Shown here piece by piece: positions 16,321-25,771 of a DNA stretch of 64,000 nucleotides. The stretch comes from an uncultured Oscillospiraceae bacterium (lineage in GTDB: Bacteria > Bacillota > Clostridia > Oscillospirales > Ruminococcaceae): contig CAKSLF010000001.1 of the NCBI GenBank assembly GCA_934466455.1, positions 1-64,000 on the forward strand, given 5' to 3'. The first letter of the stretch is position 1; each line of letters starts with the position of its first letter. The notes beneath the pieces are model-generated. The model saw nothing but the letters and a program-made list of their open reading frames with translations. It ran no database searches and had not been told where the DNA came from. The position numbers and the translations under genes were made by a program.

Positions 16321-17317
16321 ATTCCGCATTAACGCAAAAGTCACCGGAGGAAAAGCCTTCGTCCTCCCGGATTTTTATTTCATAGCCAAGGCTGCGCCAA
16401 TATTCAAGGTTACTGCGGTGCTGTCCGGCGCATTTTGAAACATCGCTTTTTGCAACGGAAAGCACATATTTTCCCTTTGGCAGCCTTATGAGCATAGGCT
16501 CGATTTTTTTGCGGAAGCGAAGGCTCTCGCAAATTTCGCGAAAAGCCGGGTGATAAGGTCCCGCAACAAGATTTTCCTCAAGAGAACGCTCCGCATGAAG
16601 CCCAAGGCGGATCACATTGATTTTATAAAGCTCAAATATATCAAGAAGCTCAGCGCAAAGAGCGGCGGCTTCCTCCACCGTTTGGGGGGTATATTCACCG
16701 CTTTCGTACCATTTTGCCATAAGGGTGTTTTTGAGCACGAGGGCGGGATATATGCGCATTGTGTCCGGCTTTAACGCAGCAAACTGAGCAGCGGTAAGTA
16801 AATCAAGGTGCTCGTCGCTTCCGGGCATACCGGTCATCATCTGTAAACCGAGGGAAAAGCCTGCCTCCTTAATAAGCCCGCAGGCTTTTTTTGTATCCTC
16901 AAATGTATGTCCTCTTAGGTTTTTTTCAAGGACTGCGTCGCTGCTGCTCTGTGCCCCAAGCTCAACGGAGGTTACGCCGTATTCCTTGAGCACGGAAATT
17001 ATGTGTTCGTCAACGGCGTCCGGGCGGGTGCTTAGGCGTATTCCGGAAAAGGCACCCCGGCGCACCCATTTTGCCGCAGGCTCCAAAAGACTGCGCATAA
17101 GCTCTTCCGGAATCATGGTAAAGCTTCCGCCAAAAAAGGCAATTTCCGATTTTTCGCCAAAGCCCCGCAGCTCTCTTGCGGCTTTTTTAAGGGTAAGGTC
17201 AACCTCCTCCGGCGTCGGCACGCCGGATTCCCCGGTTATGGAATTTTGGTCGCAAAATGAGCACCGGTGCGGGCACCCTACCATCGGGACAAAAAAAGCT
17301 ACATTTGCGTGCTTCAT
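16316..17317 (-). CDS. Radical SAM protein, Elp3-like
   Basis: This 333-residue radical SAM enzyme carries the cluster motif CPHRCSFC (residues 15-22, C-x3-C-x2-C), then a TIM-barrel with RLSTRPDAVDEHI, VELGAQSSSDAVLEK and LGLQMMTGMPGSDE, the last two typical of the Elp3/TIGR01211-like group. A C-terminal acetyltransferase domain is absent, so it is the short clostridial form found beside rnc and smc. Its stop lies within an inverted dispersed-motif pair. The start overlaps the rnc stop by four bases. The substrate is not established; RNA modification is a reasonable guess from relatives. Confidence 0.85.
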   Translation of the reverse strand: MKHANVAFFVPMVGCPHRCSFCDQNSITGESGVPTPEEVDLTLKKAARELRGFGEKSEIAFFGGSFTMIPEELMRSLLEPAAKWVRRGAFSGIRLSTRPDAVDEHIISVLKEYGVTSVELGAQSSSDAVLEKNLRGHTFEDTKKACGLIKEAGFSLGLQMMTGMPGSDEHLDLLTAAQFAALKPDTMRIYPALVLKNTLMAKWYESGEYTPQTVEEAAALCAELLDIFELYKINVIRLGLHAERSLEENLVAGPYHPAFREICESLRFRKKIEPMLIRLPKGKYVLSVAKSDVSKCAGQHRSNLEYWRSLGYEIKIREDEGFSSGDFCVNAEF

Positions 17318-18015
17318 TCGCCCATCAGCTCCAGTGCCTCTTTTGCCGCAAGTTGCTCTGCGGATTTTTTGCTTTTGCCGATTCCGTGACCTATAATATT
17401 GCTGTTGAGCATTACATTGACCTCAAAGCGTTTGTCGTGGTCGGGTCCGCTTTCTTTAACAAGCATATACGAAAGGCGTTCCTCCGGGTTTTTCTGAATA
17501 ATCTCCTGAAGAAGAGTTTTATAATCCTTAAACGGAACATTTTCCACATGGGCAAGGGTGCGCTTTACAAAGCCGAGCACAAAAACCGTTGCCGGTTCAA
17601 TTCCGCCGTCAAGATATATTGCGGCAAGCACCGCTTCAAAAGCGTCTGCAAGAATGGAGGGGCGTTCCCGTCCGCCCATAAGCTCCTCGCCGTGACCGAG
17701 GCGCAAAAAATCTCCAAGATGCAGCTCCGTAGAAAATTCGCAAAGGGATTTTTCGCATACAAGGGAGGCACGCATTTTGGTAAGCTCCCCTTCGGGAAGC
17801 TCCGTGTAGTTCTCAAAGATATAATCCGAAACAATGATGCTCAAAACCGCATCGCCGAGGAATTCCTGACGCTCGTTATATTCGATATGTCCCCTAACCT
17901 CGTTTGCAAAGGAGGAATGGGTCACTCCGACCTCGAGGAAATGGCGGTTTTTGAAGGTGTATCCAAGGTTCTTTTCAAGCTCATGAAGATTTTGAAAACC
18001 GTTAGCCGTGCTCAT
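17314..18015 (-). CDS. rnc: Ribonuclease III
   Basis: This 233-residue double-strand RNA endonuclease processes rRNA and other structured RNAs. The RNase III domain includes the signature NERQEFLGDAVLSIIVSDYIF with catalytic Glu/Asp, and a second acidic cluster in DAFEAVLAAIYLDGG. The C-terminal dsRNA-binding domain (about 158-228) ends IGHGIGKSKKSAEQLAAKEAL. I start at ATG 18015 (MSTANGFQN), seven bases after AAAAGGAGG; the ATG and next codons form an ATGAGCACGG copy of the dispersed motif. It is coupled to the radical SAM gene and follows plsX by two bases. Confidence 0.95.
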   Translation of the reverse strand: MSTANGFQNLHELEKNLGYTFKNRHFLEVGVTHSSFANEVRGHIEYNERQEFLGDAVLSIIVSDYIFENYTELPEGELTKMRASLVCEKSLCEFSTELHLGDFLRLGHGEELMGGRERPSILADAFEAVLAAIYLDGGIEPATVFVLGFVKRTLAHVENVPFKDYKTLLQEIIQKNPEERLSYMLVKESGPDHDKRFEVNVMLNSNIIGHGIGKSKKSAEQLAAKEALELMGE

Positions 18016-18017
18016 GC

Positions 18018-19010
18018 TCAAGCCTCCTTTTGTGCAGCGACCGCTGCGGAAATCGTTCCTATAACATCCCGTTCGCAAAATGTTTTTGCCTGGCGGATCG
18101 CATTCATAAATGCCTTCGGGTCGCTGCTTCCGTGGGCTTTTATAACCGGCTTTGCAATACCGAGAAGGGGCGCACCGCCTCTTTCGGTGTAATCCATACT
18201 CTTTTTGAACTCTGCAACGCCCTTTTTCATAGTAAGTGCGCCAAGCTTTGTAAAGAAATTACGCAGCATGATGCCCTTAAACTTTTTGCCGAATGCGCTG
18301 CTCAAGCCTTCGGTAAGCTTGAGCACCACATTGCCGGTCCAACCGTCCGCAACGGCAACATCGCAAACTCCGCGGGGCAAATCCCTCGGTTCGATATTTC
18401 CGATAAAGTTAAAATCGGCTGCTTTCATAAGCTTGTATGCTTCCTTTTGAAGCTCGCCGCCCTTGCTTTCCTCTGCGCCGATATTGATAAGACCGACCTC
18501 CGGGTTTTCAACTCCCTCGACTCGGTTCATATAAATGCTGCCCATGGAGCCGAACTGGCAAAGCATCTCCGGGCGGCATTCCACATTTGCCCCAAGGTCA
18601 AGAAGCATATAGCTGCGGTCAAGTCCGGGAATTACGGAGGCAAGTGCCGCCCGCTTAATTCCCTTTATGCGCTTTACAATAAGGGTTGCGCCGACGACGA
18701 TTGCGCCGGTGCTGCCTGCGCCGACATAGGCGTCGCCCTTTCCGTCGGCAAGTGCTTTAAGCCCGACGGAAAGGGAGCTTTCCTTATAGCTCTTCATAAC
18801 CTCCGTCGGCTCTGCGCAAACCGGCATAACAAGGGGTGCGTCGATAAATTCAAATCCGGAAATTCCGTTTTCCTCGCAAATTTTGCGCATTTCCGCTTCG
18901 TTGCCGACGGCAACAATATCAACGCCAAGCTCCTTTGAAGCCATTGCCGCCCCAAGCATCGGTGCAAGGGGGGCGTTATCGCCGCCATACATATCAATTA
19001 TAATTTTCAT
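18018..19010 (-). CDS. plsX: Phosphate acyltransferase PlsX
   Basis: This 330-residue enzyme converts acyl-ACP to acyl-phosphate for phospholipid synthesis. Visible signatures are DMYGGDNAPLAPMLGA at the N terminus, GAGSTGAIVVGATLIVKR, LDLGANVECRPEMLCQFGSMG and the late GGAPLLGIAKPVIKAHGSSDPKA. The usual DAMGGD is here DMYGGD. In many Firmicutes plsX precedes fabD/fabG/acpP, but here it goes straight into rnc with no acpP gene between. It overlaps trmFO by four bases at its start. Confidence 0.95.
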   Translation of the reverse strand: MKIIIDMYGGDNAPLAPMLGAAMASKELGVDIVAVGNEAEMRKICEENGISGFEFIDAPLVMPVCAEPTEVMKSYKESSLSVGLKALADGKGDAYVGAGSTGAIVVGATLIVKRIKGIKRAALASVIPGLDRSYMLLDLGANVECRPEMLCQFGSMGSIYMNRVEGVENPEVGLINIGAEESKGGELQKEAYKLMKAADFNFIGNIEPRDLPRGVCDVAVADGWTGNVVLKLTEGLSSAFGKKFKGIMLRNFFTKLGALTMKKGVAEFKKSMDYTERGGAPLLGIAKPVIKAHGSSDPKAFMNAIRQAKTFCERDVIGTISAAVAAQKEA

Positions 19011-20305
19011 AAAACCGCCTCCAATTCTTCAACGGCTCTTGCGGCAAGGGCGGCGTAACGCTCGTCCTTATGCCGGATTTTCTTTTCAAGCGGAGGCAAA
19101 ATCCCCATATTTGCGCCCATTGGCTGAAAATTGCTTACGCTTTCATCGGTTATGTAGTTAATAAGTGCGCCAAGCATTGTTGCTTCGGGAAGAATAAGCG
19201 GCTTTTCCCCAAGGGCAAAGCGTGCTGCGTTTATTCCGGCAACAATGCCGCTTGCGGCAGATTCCGTATATCCCTCAACCCCGGTAAACTGACCCGCAAA
19301 AAAGAGCCTCGGTTCGCTTTTAAGAGAAAGGTTTTTTGCAAGAAGGCGGGGAGAATCCATAAAGGTATCTCTGTGCATAACTCCATAGCGGACAAATTCC
19401 GCATTCTCAAGACCCGGAATCATGGAAAAGACCCGCTTTTGCTCGCCGAATTTAAGGTTCGTTTGAAAACCGACTATGTTATACATCGTTCCGGCGGCAT
19501 TTTCCCGGCGGAGCTGGATGTTCGCCCAGGGGCGGCGACCGGTTTTCGGATTTGTAAGTCCAACAGGGCGCAGCGGACCGTAGCGCAGGGTATCCCGCCC
19601 TCTGCCCGCCATAATTTCAACCGGCATACAGCCCTCGTAAACATTCGGGTCGGCAACATCAAATTCGTGCAGGGGGGCACGCTCCGCAGAAACAAGGGCG
19701 TCATAAAATGCATCGTATTCCTCCCGCTCCATGGGGCAGTTGATATAGTCCGCTTCGCCGCGGTCGTACCTTGCGCCAAGAAAAACCCGCTCCATATCAA
19801 TGGAATCTGCGGTTACTATGGGCGCAACCGCATCGTAGAAGGAAAGGGTCCCGCCGAATTTCTGCCGAAGGCTTTCCGCAAGGGCGTCGGAGGTAAGCGG
19901 ACCCGTTGCCGCTATTACAATTCCCTCTTCCGGGAGGGCGGTGACCTCTTCGGTAACAATTTCGATATTCGGGTCGGATTTTATTTTATCCGTAATGTAT
20001 TCGGAAAAAAGCTCTCGGTCAACCGCAAGGGCACCGCCGGCGGCAACGGCGGTTTTATCCGCCGCCTCCATGGTAATTGAGCCGAGGCGGCGCATTTCTT
20101 CTTTAAGCAGACCGGCGGCGGATTCAAGGCGCATTGCTTTTAGAGAATTTGAGCATACAAGCTCGGCAAAGCCGTCGCTTTTTTGCGCCGGAGTGTGCTT
20201 TTTCGGTTTCATTTCAAAAAGACGAACCTCAAAGCCGAGGGAGGAAAGCTTGTGCGCAGCCTCGCACCCGGCAAGACCTGCGCCGATAACGGTTATTTTT
20301 GTCAT
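19007..20305 (-). CDS. trmFO: Folate-dependent tRNA (uracil-54-C5) methyltransferase TrmFO
   Basis: This 432-residue flavoprotein makes ribothymidine at position 54 of tRNA, using methylenetetrahydrofolate. The FAD-binding motif VIGAGLAGCEAAHKL is at residues 5-19; NCPMEREEYDAFYDAL, GRGRDTLRYGPLRPVGL and the late FAGQFTGVEGYTESAASG are family hallmarks. I start at ATG 20305, sharing one base with the topA stop (TAATG), with GGAGAAA upstream; the longer frame to 20530 lies inside topA. TrmFO is typical of Gram-positive bacteria lacking TrmA. Confidence 0.95.
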   Translation of the reverse strand: MTKITVIGAGLAGCEAAHKLSSLGFEVRLFEMKPKKHTPAQKSDGFAELVCSNSLKAMRLESAAGLLKEEMRRLGSITMEAADKTAVAAGGALAVDRELFSEYITDKIKSDPNIEIVTEEVTALPEEGIVIAATGPLTSDALAESLRQKFGGTLSFYDAVAPIVTADSIDMERVFLGARYDRGEADYINCPMEREEYDAFYDALVSAERAPLHEFDVADPNVYEGCMPVEIMAGRGRDTLRYGPLRPVGLTNPKTGRRPWANIQLRRENAAGTMYNIVGFQTNLKFGEQKRVFSMIPGLENAEFVRYGVMHRDTFMDSPRLLAKNLSLKSEPRLFFAGQFTGVEGYTESAASGIVAGINAARFALGEKPLILPEATMLGALINYITDESVSNFQPMGANMGILPPLEKKIRHKDERYAALAARAVEELEAVL

Positions 20306-22428
20306 TATTTTTTCTCCAATGCCCGCTGATAGCCGCAATCCGGGTCGGGGCAATAAATTCTTGCGTCCTTTCCTTTTTTCACAAAAAGGCTTTTTCCGCA
20401 AACGGGGCATTTTTCCGCAAGGGGTGCGTCCCATGTCATAAATCCGCAGGTTGGGTTGTGCTCGCACCCATAATATGATTTTCCCGTTTTCGATTTTTTT
20501 GCAAGGATTTTTCCGCCGCAAAGAGGGCATACACCGGGGGTCTCAACAACTATGCGTTTTGTGTTTTTACATTCGGGGTAACCGGGGCAGGCAAGAAATT
20601 TTCCAAAGCGACCGTTTTTAATCACCATTTTACGCCCGCATTTTTCGCATACAACATCGCTTTCCTCTTCCGGAACTTTAATTTTCTCGCTGCCCTGGTT
20701 TTTCTGCGCAACTTCAAGCTCCTTGGAAAAATCGTCGTAAAACTTTCTCATCATGTTTACCCAATCGGTTTTTCCCGCCTCAACCTTATCAAGGTCCTTT
20801 TCCATCTTTGCGGTAAAGCCTACATCTATGATGTTCGGAAAATGCTCCCGAATAAGGTCGGTTATAACCATACCGAGGCTTGTCGGTTTAAGGGCTTTGC
20901 CCTCCCGCTCAACATAATTATGAGAAAGTATTGTTGTAATAATAGGGGAATAGGTGCTTGGACGACCGATTCCGTTTTCCTCAAGTGCTTTGATAAGCGA
21001 CGCTTCGGTAAAGCGGCTTGGGGGAGCGGTAAAATGCTGGTTTGGTTTAAGCTCCCGGACCTTTAGCACATCGCCCTCGGCGGCGTGCTTGGGTACGGAG
21101 GATTTTTCCTCGTCGCCATAGGGATAAAGCACCGTAAAGCCGTCAAACCGCACGGTAAAGCCGGAGGACTTAAAGCCGTAATCCCCGGCTGCAATGTCGA
21201 TGGAAACGGTATCGTAAAGTGCAGCAGCCATTTGGCTTGCAATAAATCTGTCCCAAACAAGCTTATAGAGCTTATATTGGTCGGAGGAAAGGCAGTCTTT
21301 AAGCTTTGCGGGAGCAAGCCCCGGCATTGTCGGACGAATTGCCTCGTGGGCGTCCTGAACATTGCCCTTTGACTTATAAACCTTTGCGGAGGAGGGAAGA
21401 TACTCCTTGCCGTAAACCTGACCGATGTATTCGGCTGCGGCGGCTCTTGCTTCCGCAGAAACACGAAGAGAGTCGGTCCTCATATAGGTAATAAGACCTA
21501 CTGCGCCCATTCCTGGAACATCAACGCCCTCATAAAGCTCCTGAGCAATGCGCATGGTGCGCCGGGATTGGAAGCCAAGCTTTAGCGAAGCCTCCTGTTG
21601 GAGGGTGGAGGTTATAAACGGCGGAGCGGGCTGTTTTTTTCTGATGCTTTTCTTTACTCCGGAAACGGTAAAGGGCACATTTTTAAGCTCCTCAAGAACG
21701 GCGTTTGCCTCATCGCCGGTGTGAATATCAAATTTTTCGTCGTTTTTTGTCTGGAGCTTTGCAGCAAAGGCGGAGGTTTCGCCTTTTTCGCAAAGCTTTG
21801 CGTCTATGCTCCAATATTCCTCGGGAACAAAGCCCTCGATTTCCCTTTCCCGGTCAACAATAAGGCTTACCGCAACGGATTGGACTCTTCCGGCAGAAAG
21901 GGAGCTTCCGCCACGAATGTTCTTCCAAAGAAAAGGGCTTAATTTGTATCCCACTATTCGGTCAAGGACCCTGCGCCCCTGTTGGGCATTAACAAGGTCA
22001 AGGTCGATGCAGCGGGGTGCAGCCATGCCCTGTTCAACGCCGTATTTTGTAATCTCGTTAAAGGTAACTCTGTTCGGCTCGTCCATCGGGATACCGAGAA
22101 GCCTTGCAAGATGCCAGGAAATTGCTTCTCCCTCACGGTCGGGGTCCGTTGCAAGATAAACATTTTTTGCGGCGGCGGCCTCTTTTTTAAGGCTGCGAAC
22201 AAGGTTCTCCTTGCCGGAAATAAGGATATACTGGGGAGTAAATCCGTGGGCGGTATCTATCCCAAGGGTGGTTTTCGGAAGGTCCCGAACATGACCCATG
22301 GAGGCGGCGACCTCATAATCGGGTCCAAGGTATTTTTCTATGGTTTTTGCTTTGGCAGGGGACTCCACAATAACAAGGTTTTTTGCGCCTTTTGAGGAGC
22401 TTTTTGAACTTTTGGTTTCCTGTGCCAT
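20305..22428 (-). CDS. topA: DNA topoisomerase I
   Basis: This 707-residue type IA topoisomerase relaxes negative supercoils. The Toprim domain starts LVIVESPAKAKTIEKYLG; the catalytic Tyr is in VGLITYMRTDSLRVS; the C-terminal part holds three zinc ribbons (CEKCGRK..., CPLCGGK..., CPVCGKS..., each with a second Cys pair), ending at YQRALEKK. It is translationally coupled to trmFO. The order topA-trmFO following dprA is common in Firmicutes (dprA-topA-trmFO). Gap to dprA is 38 bases, so they are likely one operon. Confidence 0.96.
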   Translation of the reverse strand: MAQETKSSKSSSKGAKNLVIVESPAKAKTIEKYLGPDYEVAASMGHVRDLPKTTLGIDTAHGFTPQYILISGKENLVRSLKKEAAAAKNVYLATDPDREGEAISWHLARLLGIPMDEPNRVTFNEITKYGVEQGMAAPRCIDLDLVNAQQGRRVLDRIVGYKLSPFLWKNIRGGSSLSAGRVQSVAVSLIVDREREIEGFVPEEYWSIDAKLCEKGETSAFAAKLQTKNDEKFDIHTGDEANAVLEELKNVPFTVSGVKKSIRKKQPAPPFITSTLQQEASLKLGFQSRRTMRIAQELYEGVDVPGMGAVGLITYMRTDSLRVSAEARAAAAEYIGQVYGKEYLPSSAKVYKSKGNVQDAHEAIRPTMPGLAPAKLKDCLSSDQYKLYKLVWDRFIASQMAAALYDTVSIDIAAGDYGFKSSGFTVRFDGFTVLYPYGDEEKSSVPKHAAEGDVLKVRELKPNQHFTAPPSRFTEASLIKALEENGIGRPSTYSPIITTILSHNYVEREGKALKPTSLGMVITDLIREHFPNIIDVGFTAKMEKDLDKVEAGKTDWVNMMRKFYDDFSKELEVAQKNQGSEKIKVPEEESDVVCEKCGRKMVIKNGRFGKFLACPGYPECKNTKRIVVETPGVCPLCGGKILAKKSKTGKSYYGCEHNPTCGFMTWDAPLAEKCPVCGKSLFVKKGKDARIYCPDPDCGYQRALEKK

Positions 22429-22466
22429 AATTGACCCCCTAATTATATTAGAAATTACTTTTTTGT

Positions 22467-23642
22467 TTATTCAAGACGGAACCGCCGCCCGGAAACGGCA
22501 ACTGCGGCACCGAAAATTTCAAGCTCCGTCAGTGCGGCGGCGGTTTGCTGAGAGGACAGCTGCGCCATCTCCGAAAGCTCGTCCGCAGAGTGCGGCTCAA
22601 AGTCGAGCACGGCGTAGACTGCTTCCGCCTCCGGCGAAAGCCCCGCCGGAGCGGGCTTTTTTATTTTAAGCTCCGCCTTGTGCGGGCTGTGCTCGGGAAG
22701 AGAGCGTGCGCTGTTTTTCTGCTCCATAATGTGAACGGAAAGCTCTTTTTCCGCAATTTCAAAAGCCTCGGGATATTCGTCCGCATATTCCGAAAGAATA
22801 TCCGCCGCACTTGCAACGGGTATTGCGCCGCTTCTTAAAAGCCGCAGGGTGCCCTGGGAGGTGGGGCGAAGAACATCCGCCGGAACGGCAAATACATCAC
22901 GCCCCTGTTCTGCGGCAAGATGTGCGGTTATGGAGGTCCCGCTTCTTGCGGCCGCCTCAATTACACATATGCCAAGGCTCATTCCGGAAACAATGCGGTT
23001 GCGAATGGGAAAAAAGCTGGATTGCGGCTCCGCTTCCGGAGAAAATTCGCTTATAACTGCGCCGTTTTCGATGATTCGCTCTTTAAGCTCCTCGTTTTCC
23101 GGCGGAAATGTGTTCAAAATCCCGCAGCCCTGTACGGCTACGGTCTTGCCGCCTGCGGCAAGACAGGCTTCGTGGCAGGCGGTATCCGTTCCTGCGGCCA
23201 TTCCGCTTACAACAAGCGCACCGGCTTTTCCAAGCCCGCCGGCAACGGCAACGGAAATTTTTCTTCCGTAGTCGCTTATTTTTCTTGTGCCGACCGTTCC
23301 TATGGCGGGCATTTGATTAAGGCAGGAAAGGTCGCCCTTCGCATAAAGAACCGCAGGTGCGGTATCAATTTCAAGAAGCTTTTGCGGATATTCCGGAGAT
23401 GTGCGGCAAAGCACCCTTGCGCCAAAGCTCTCCGCTTTTTCAAGGGCGATTTCCGCTGCGGAAATATCCGTGGAGCGTATTTTTATGGCGTTATAGCCGC
23501 TTATTCTGCCGATTGCTTTTATTCCGCTTTCTCCGGCAAGAAAAAATTCCTCCGGGTCGGGAAATTTTTTGAGCACGGCGTCAATAAGCGGGCTTCCCGG
23601 CTGTATTGCAAGCCCAAGCCAAATCCAATGCAGTATGCTCAT
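22467..23642 (-). CDS. dprA: DNA-processing protein DprA
   Basis: This 391-residue protein protects incoming single-stranded DNA and loads RecA during natural transformation. An N-terminal SAM-like region is followed by the Rossmann core (about 95-300) with GTVGTRKISDYG, VSGMAAGTDTACHEACL, FFPIRNRIVSGMS and EAAARSGTSITAHLAAEQGRDVFAVP, and a C-terminal winged-helix (DML1-like) domain after residue 325. It contains two exact dispersed-motif copies. With comEC at 60 kb it is the second transformation gene in the window. The operon order is methyltransferase, dprA, topA, trmFO. Confidence 0.94.
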   Translation of the reverse strand: MSILHWIWLGLAIQPGSPLIDAVLKKFPDPEEFFLAGESGIKAIGRISGYNAIKIRSTDISAAEIALEKAESFGARVLCRTSPEYPQKLLEIDTAPAVLYAKGDLSCLNQMPAIGTVGTRKISDYGRKISVAVAGGLGKAGALVVSGMAAGTDTACHEACLAAGGKTVAVQGCGILNTFPPENEELKERIIENGAVISEFSPEAEPQSSFFPIRNRIVSGMSLGICVIEAAARSGTSITAHLAAEQGRDVFAVPADVLRPTSQGTLRLLRSGAIPVASAADILSEYADEYPEAFEIAEKELSVHIMEQKNSARSLPEHSPHKAELKIKKPAPAGLSPEAEAVYAVLDFEPHSADELSEMAQLSSQQTAAALTELEIFGAAVAVSGRRFRLE

Positions 23643-23648
23643 AATATA

Positions 23649-24452
23649 TTACCCACAGAAAGACGGCTCCGTCCCCGTTTGGAGGGCAGCCGTGTATATA
23701 AGAATCGCTGCGGCGGAGGCGGCGTTAAGGCTTTCCGCCCGCCCCGGCATGGGAATCATAACCGTTTTGCCGCATTTTTCAATAACCCTCGGGGAAAGAC
23801 CGTTGCCCTCGTTGCCGATAACAATGCAGCTTTTTTCGGAAAAACGAATATCGGGAAGTAAAGCCGCCTTTTTGCTAAGGGCTGCGGCGTAGGTGAAAAC
23901 TCCGTGCTCATCAAGCAGGGAAAGGGCTTCCTCCGTGCTCGGGAATACGGCAAAGGGCAGCCGAAAGAGGCACCCCATTGCGGAGCGCAAAACCTTTGGC
24001 GAATAAACATCGGCGCAGGAGCACAAAAGAACTCCTCTGACATTCATAGCCTCGCAGGTGCGCAAAATTGTGCCTATATTGCCCGGATCCTGAAGCTCCG
24101 AAAGAAGAACGAATACTCCGTTTTTTTCAAAATCCGGCGGGTTTTCAACCATTCGGCAAACGGCAAAAACCCCTTGAGGGGATTTTGTTTCGCTTATTTT
24201 TTCGGAAACACCGCCGCTGATATAATATACCTCCGGGGCTGCGGAAATAAGGGCGGAAACAAAATCCGGATAACGCTTTTCCGCTTCCTCCGTTACAAAA
24301 AGCCGCAGCACCTCTGCGCTGCTTTTAACTGCCTCAAAGCAGGCTCTCGCTCCCTCCGCCACAAAAAGCCCGGTTTCCCGGCGGGATTTTTTGTTGCGAA
24401 CAAGTGCGGCAGCCTCTTTGATAAGCGGATTTTCTCGGCTTGTAATGAGCAT
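23649..24452 (-). CDS. SpoU/TrmH-type RNA 2'-O-methyltransferase
   Basis: This 267-residue SPOUT methyltransferase has an N-terminal substrate-binding domain (about 1-95, including LFVAEGARACFEAV) and the knotted catalytic domain with ELQDPGNIGTILRT, IVIGNEGNGLS and IPMPGRAESLNAASAAAIL (motifs 1-3). It is the YsgA/RlmB-like family acting on rRNA or tRNA ribose; the exact nucleotide cannot be told. A CGGAGAA ribosome site precedes ATG 24452. It begins the minus-strand operon running to trmFO; TATAAT-like boxes lie about 30-40 bases upstream. Confidence 0.9.
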   Translation of the reverse strand: MLITSRENPLIKEAAALVRNKKSRRETGLFVAEGARACFEAVKSSAEVLRLFVTEEAEKRYPDFVSALISAAPEVYYISGGVSEKISETKSPQGVFAVCRMVENPPDFEKNGVFVLLSELQDPGNIGTILRTCEAMNVRGVLLCSCADVYSPKVLRSAMGCLFRLPFAVFPSTEEALSLLDEHGVFTYAAALSKKAALLPDIRFSEKSCIVIGNEGNGLSPRVIEKCGKTVMIPMPGRAESLNAASAAAILIYTAALQTGTEPSFCG

Positions 24453-24535
24453 TGTAATTCTCCGTATTTTTGTAATTTATAGGAAATTATAGGCGGCAAA
24501 ACTCCCGGCAAAATTTATCTTTATATAAAGCAATT

Positions 24536-24566
24536 CGCCCGAGCTAAAATAACCCGGGCGTTTTTT
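24536..24566. terminator. GC-rich hairpin after rplT
   Basis: CGCCCGAG pairs with CCCGGGCG around an AT-rich loop. The T run lies on the plus strand (TTTTTT at 24561-24566), while on the minus strand the hairpin is followed only by AATTGCTTT, so as a terminator for rplT it is imperfect. Confidence 0.45.
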
Positions 24567-24573
24567 GTCGAAA

Positions 24574-24927
24574 TTAAAGGGCTTTTTTTGCCTGTTCGCA
24601 AAGAGCGGTAAAGCCTGCTGCGTCATGAATTGCCATCTCGGAGAGCATCTTTCTGTTAAGAGTTACGCCGGATTTTTTAAGACCGTTCATGAAGGTGGAA
24701 TAGTTCATTCCGTTCATCTTGCAGCCTGCGGAGATACGGGTAATCCAGAGCTTTCTGAATTCTCTCTTTTTCTGTTTTCTGCCGATAAATGCATAGCGGC
24801 CGGACTTCATAACTGCCTGTTTTGCGGTTCTAAACAGTCTGTGTCTTGCGCCATAATAACCTTTAGCAAGCTTCAATACCTTTTTTCTTCTTTTATGGGA
24901 CATGATCCCGCCTTTAACACGAGCCAT
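24574..24927 (-). CDS. rplT: Ribosomal protein L20
   Basis: This 117-residue 50S protein starts [28 protein letters not shown], with the long basic N-terminal tail and the conserved Asn-Arg-Lys assembly helix. L20 is essential for early 50S assembly and in Firmicutes represses its own operon by binding the leader RNA. It is the last gene of infC-rpmI-rplT, 68 bases after rpmI. Confidence 0.98.
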   Translation of the reverse strand: MARVKGGIMSHKRRKKVLKLAKGYYGARHRLFRTAKQAVMKSGRYAFIGRKQKKREFRKLWITRISAGCKMNGMNYSTFMNGLKKSGVTLNRKMLSEMAIHDAAGFTALCEQAKKAL

Positions 24928-24995
24928 TGTATTTAACCTCCGTAATATGTCTTGTTTTCGTTAAGATGAGAAAGATTTAAGCAGCCGCAAAGCCA

Positions 24996-25202
24996 TCAGG
25001 CATAGGGCATGATCTTTCTGAGCTTCTCCATGTTGGTGCAGTCTGCATAGGTTGCATGACGGAGATTGCGTTTACGCTTGGAGTCCTTGCTCTGGGAATT
25101 GAGCTTGTGGGATTTGAAAGCTTTATTGCGTTTTACCTTTCCGTCTTTGGTAAAGCGGAAGCGTTTTTTTGCGCCGGAATGAGTTTTAAGCTTTGCGTTC
25201 AT
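24996..25202 (-). CDS. rpmI: Ribosomal protein L35
   Basis: This 68-residue basic protein has the L35 core [22 protein letters not shown] and ends [12 protein letters not shown]. The N terminus reads [10 protein letters not shown] where MPKMKTHRG is usual. An AGGAGGAAC ribosome site is present. It lies between infC and rplT in the standard order. Confidence 0.97.
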   Translation of the reverse strand: MNAKLKTHSGAKKRFRFTKDGKVKRNKAFKSHKLNSQSKDSKRKRNLRHATYADCTNMEKLRKIMPYA

Positions 25203-25252
25203 TTTTGTGTTCCTCCTGATAAATCATTGCAAAAAGCAAATATTAAACGAAC

Positions 25253-25771
25253 TTATTTTGGGGATTTGGAAGAGATAACAACGACCATGCTTCTTCCTTC
25301 AAGCTTGGGCTGCTTATCAACGGAGCCAACCTCGGCGCAGCCGTCGATAAACTTTTGGATTATCGTTGCGCCAAGCTCCGGATGAGCCATTTCTCTTCCG
25401 CGAAAGCGAACGGAAACCTTTACCTTGTTGCCGTCGCCGAGGAATTTAACGGCGTTTCGCAGCTTTGTGTTAAAATCGTTGGTATCAATGTTAAGGGAAA
25501 GCCTTATTTCCTTGACCTCGATTATTTTTTGATTTTTCTTTGCTTCTTTTTCACGCTTTGCCTGTTCAAAACGATATTTGCCGTAATCCATAATGCGGCA
25601 AACATGGGGAGTGGCAGTGGGCGCAATCTCTACAAGATCAAGATTTTTTTCGGCGGCAATGGCAAGAGCGTCCTTTACGGAAATTATGCCGAGCTGAGAG
25701 CCGTCGGAATCGATTACGCGAACTTCTTTTTCGCGAATCTCCTCATTGATAAGCAGTTCCTGTTTTGCTAT
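25253..25771 (-). CDS. infC: Translation initiation factor IF-3 with ATA start codon
   Basis: The protein is 172 residues, the normal IF-3 length. An ATG exists only at codon 61 (25591), inside the linker, and would remove the whole N-terminal domain. Extending upstream in frame gives AKQELLINEEIREKEVRVID, a standard IF-3 N terminus. Its only possible start is the ATA at 25771-25769, nine bases after GGAGG, because an in-frame TAA lies two codons upstream. Non-AUG starts (AUU, AUC, AUA) are typical of infC, where IF-3 rejects its own weak start codon and so controls its own synthesis. The operon continues with rpmI and rplT. Confidence 0.95.
   Translation of the reverse strand: MAKQELLINEEIREKEVRVIDSDGSQLGIISVKDALAIAAEKNLDLVEIAPTATPHVCRIMDYGKYRFEQAKREKEAKKNQKIIEVKEIRLSLNIDTNDFNTKLRNAVKFLGDGNKVKVSVRFRGREMAHPELGATIIQKFIDGCAEVGSVDKQPKLEGRSMVVVISSKSPK

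Noticed and set aside
20306..20530. N-terminal extension of trmFO
   Set aside because: Lies within topA in another frame; the TAATG junction with GGAGAAA gives the normal start.
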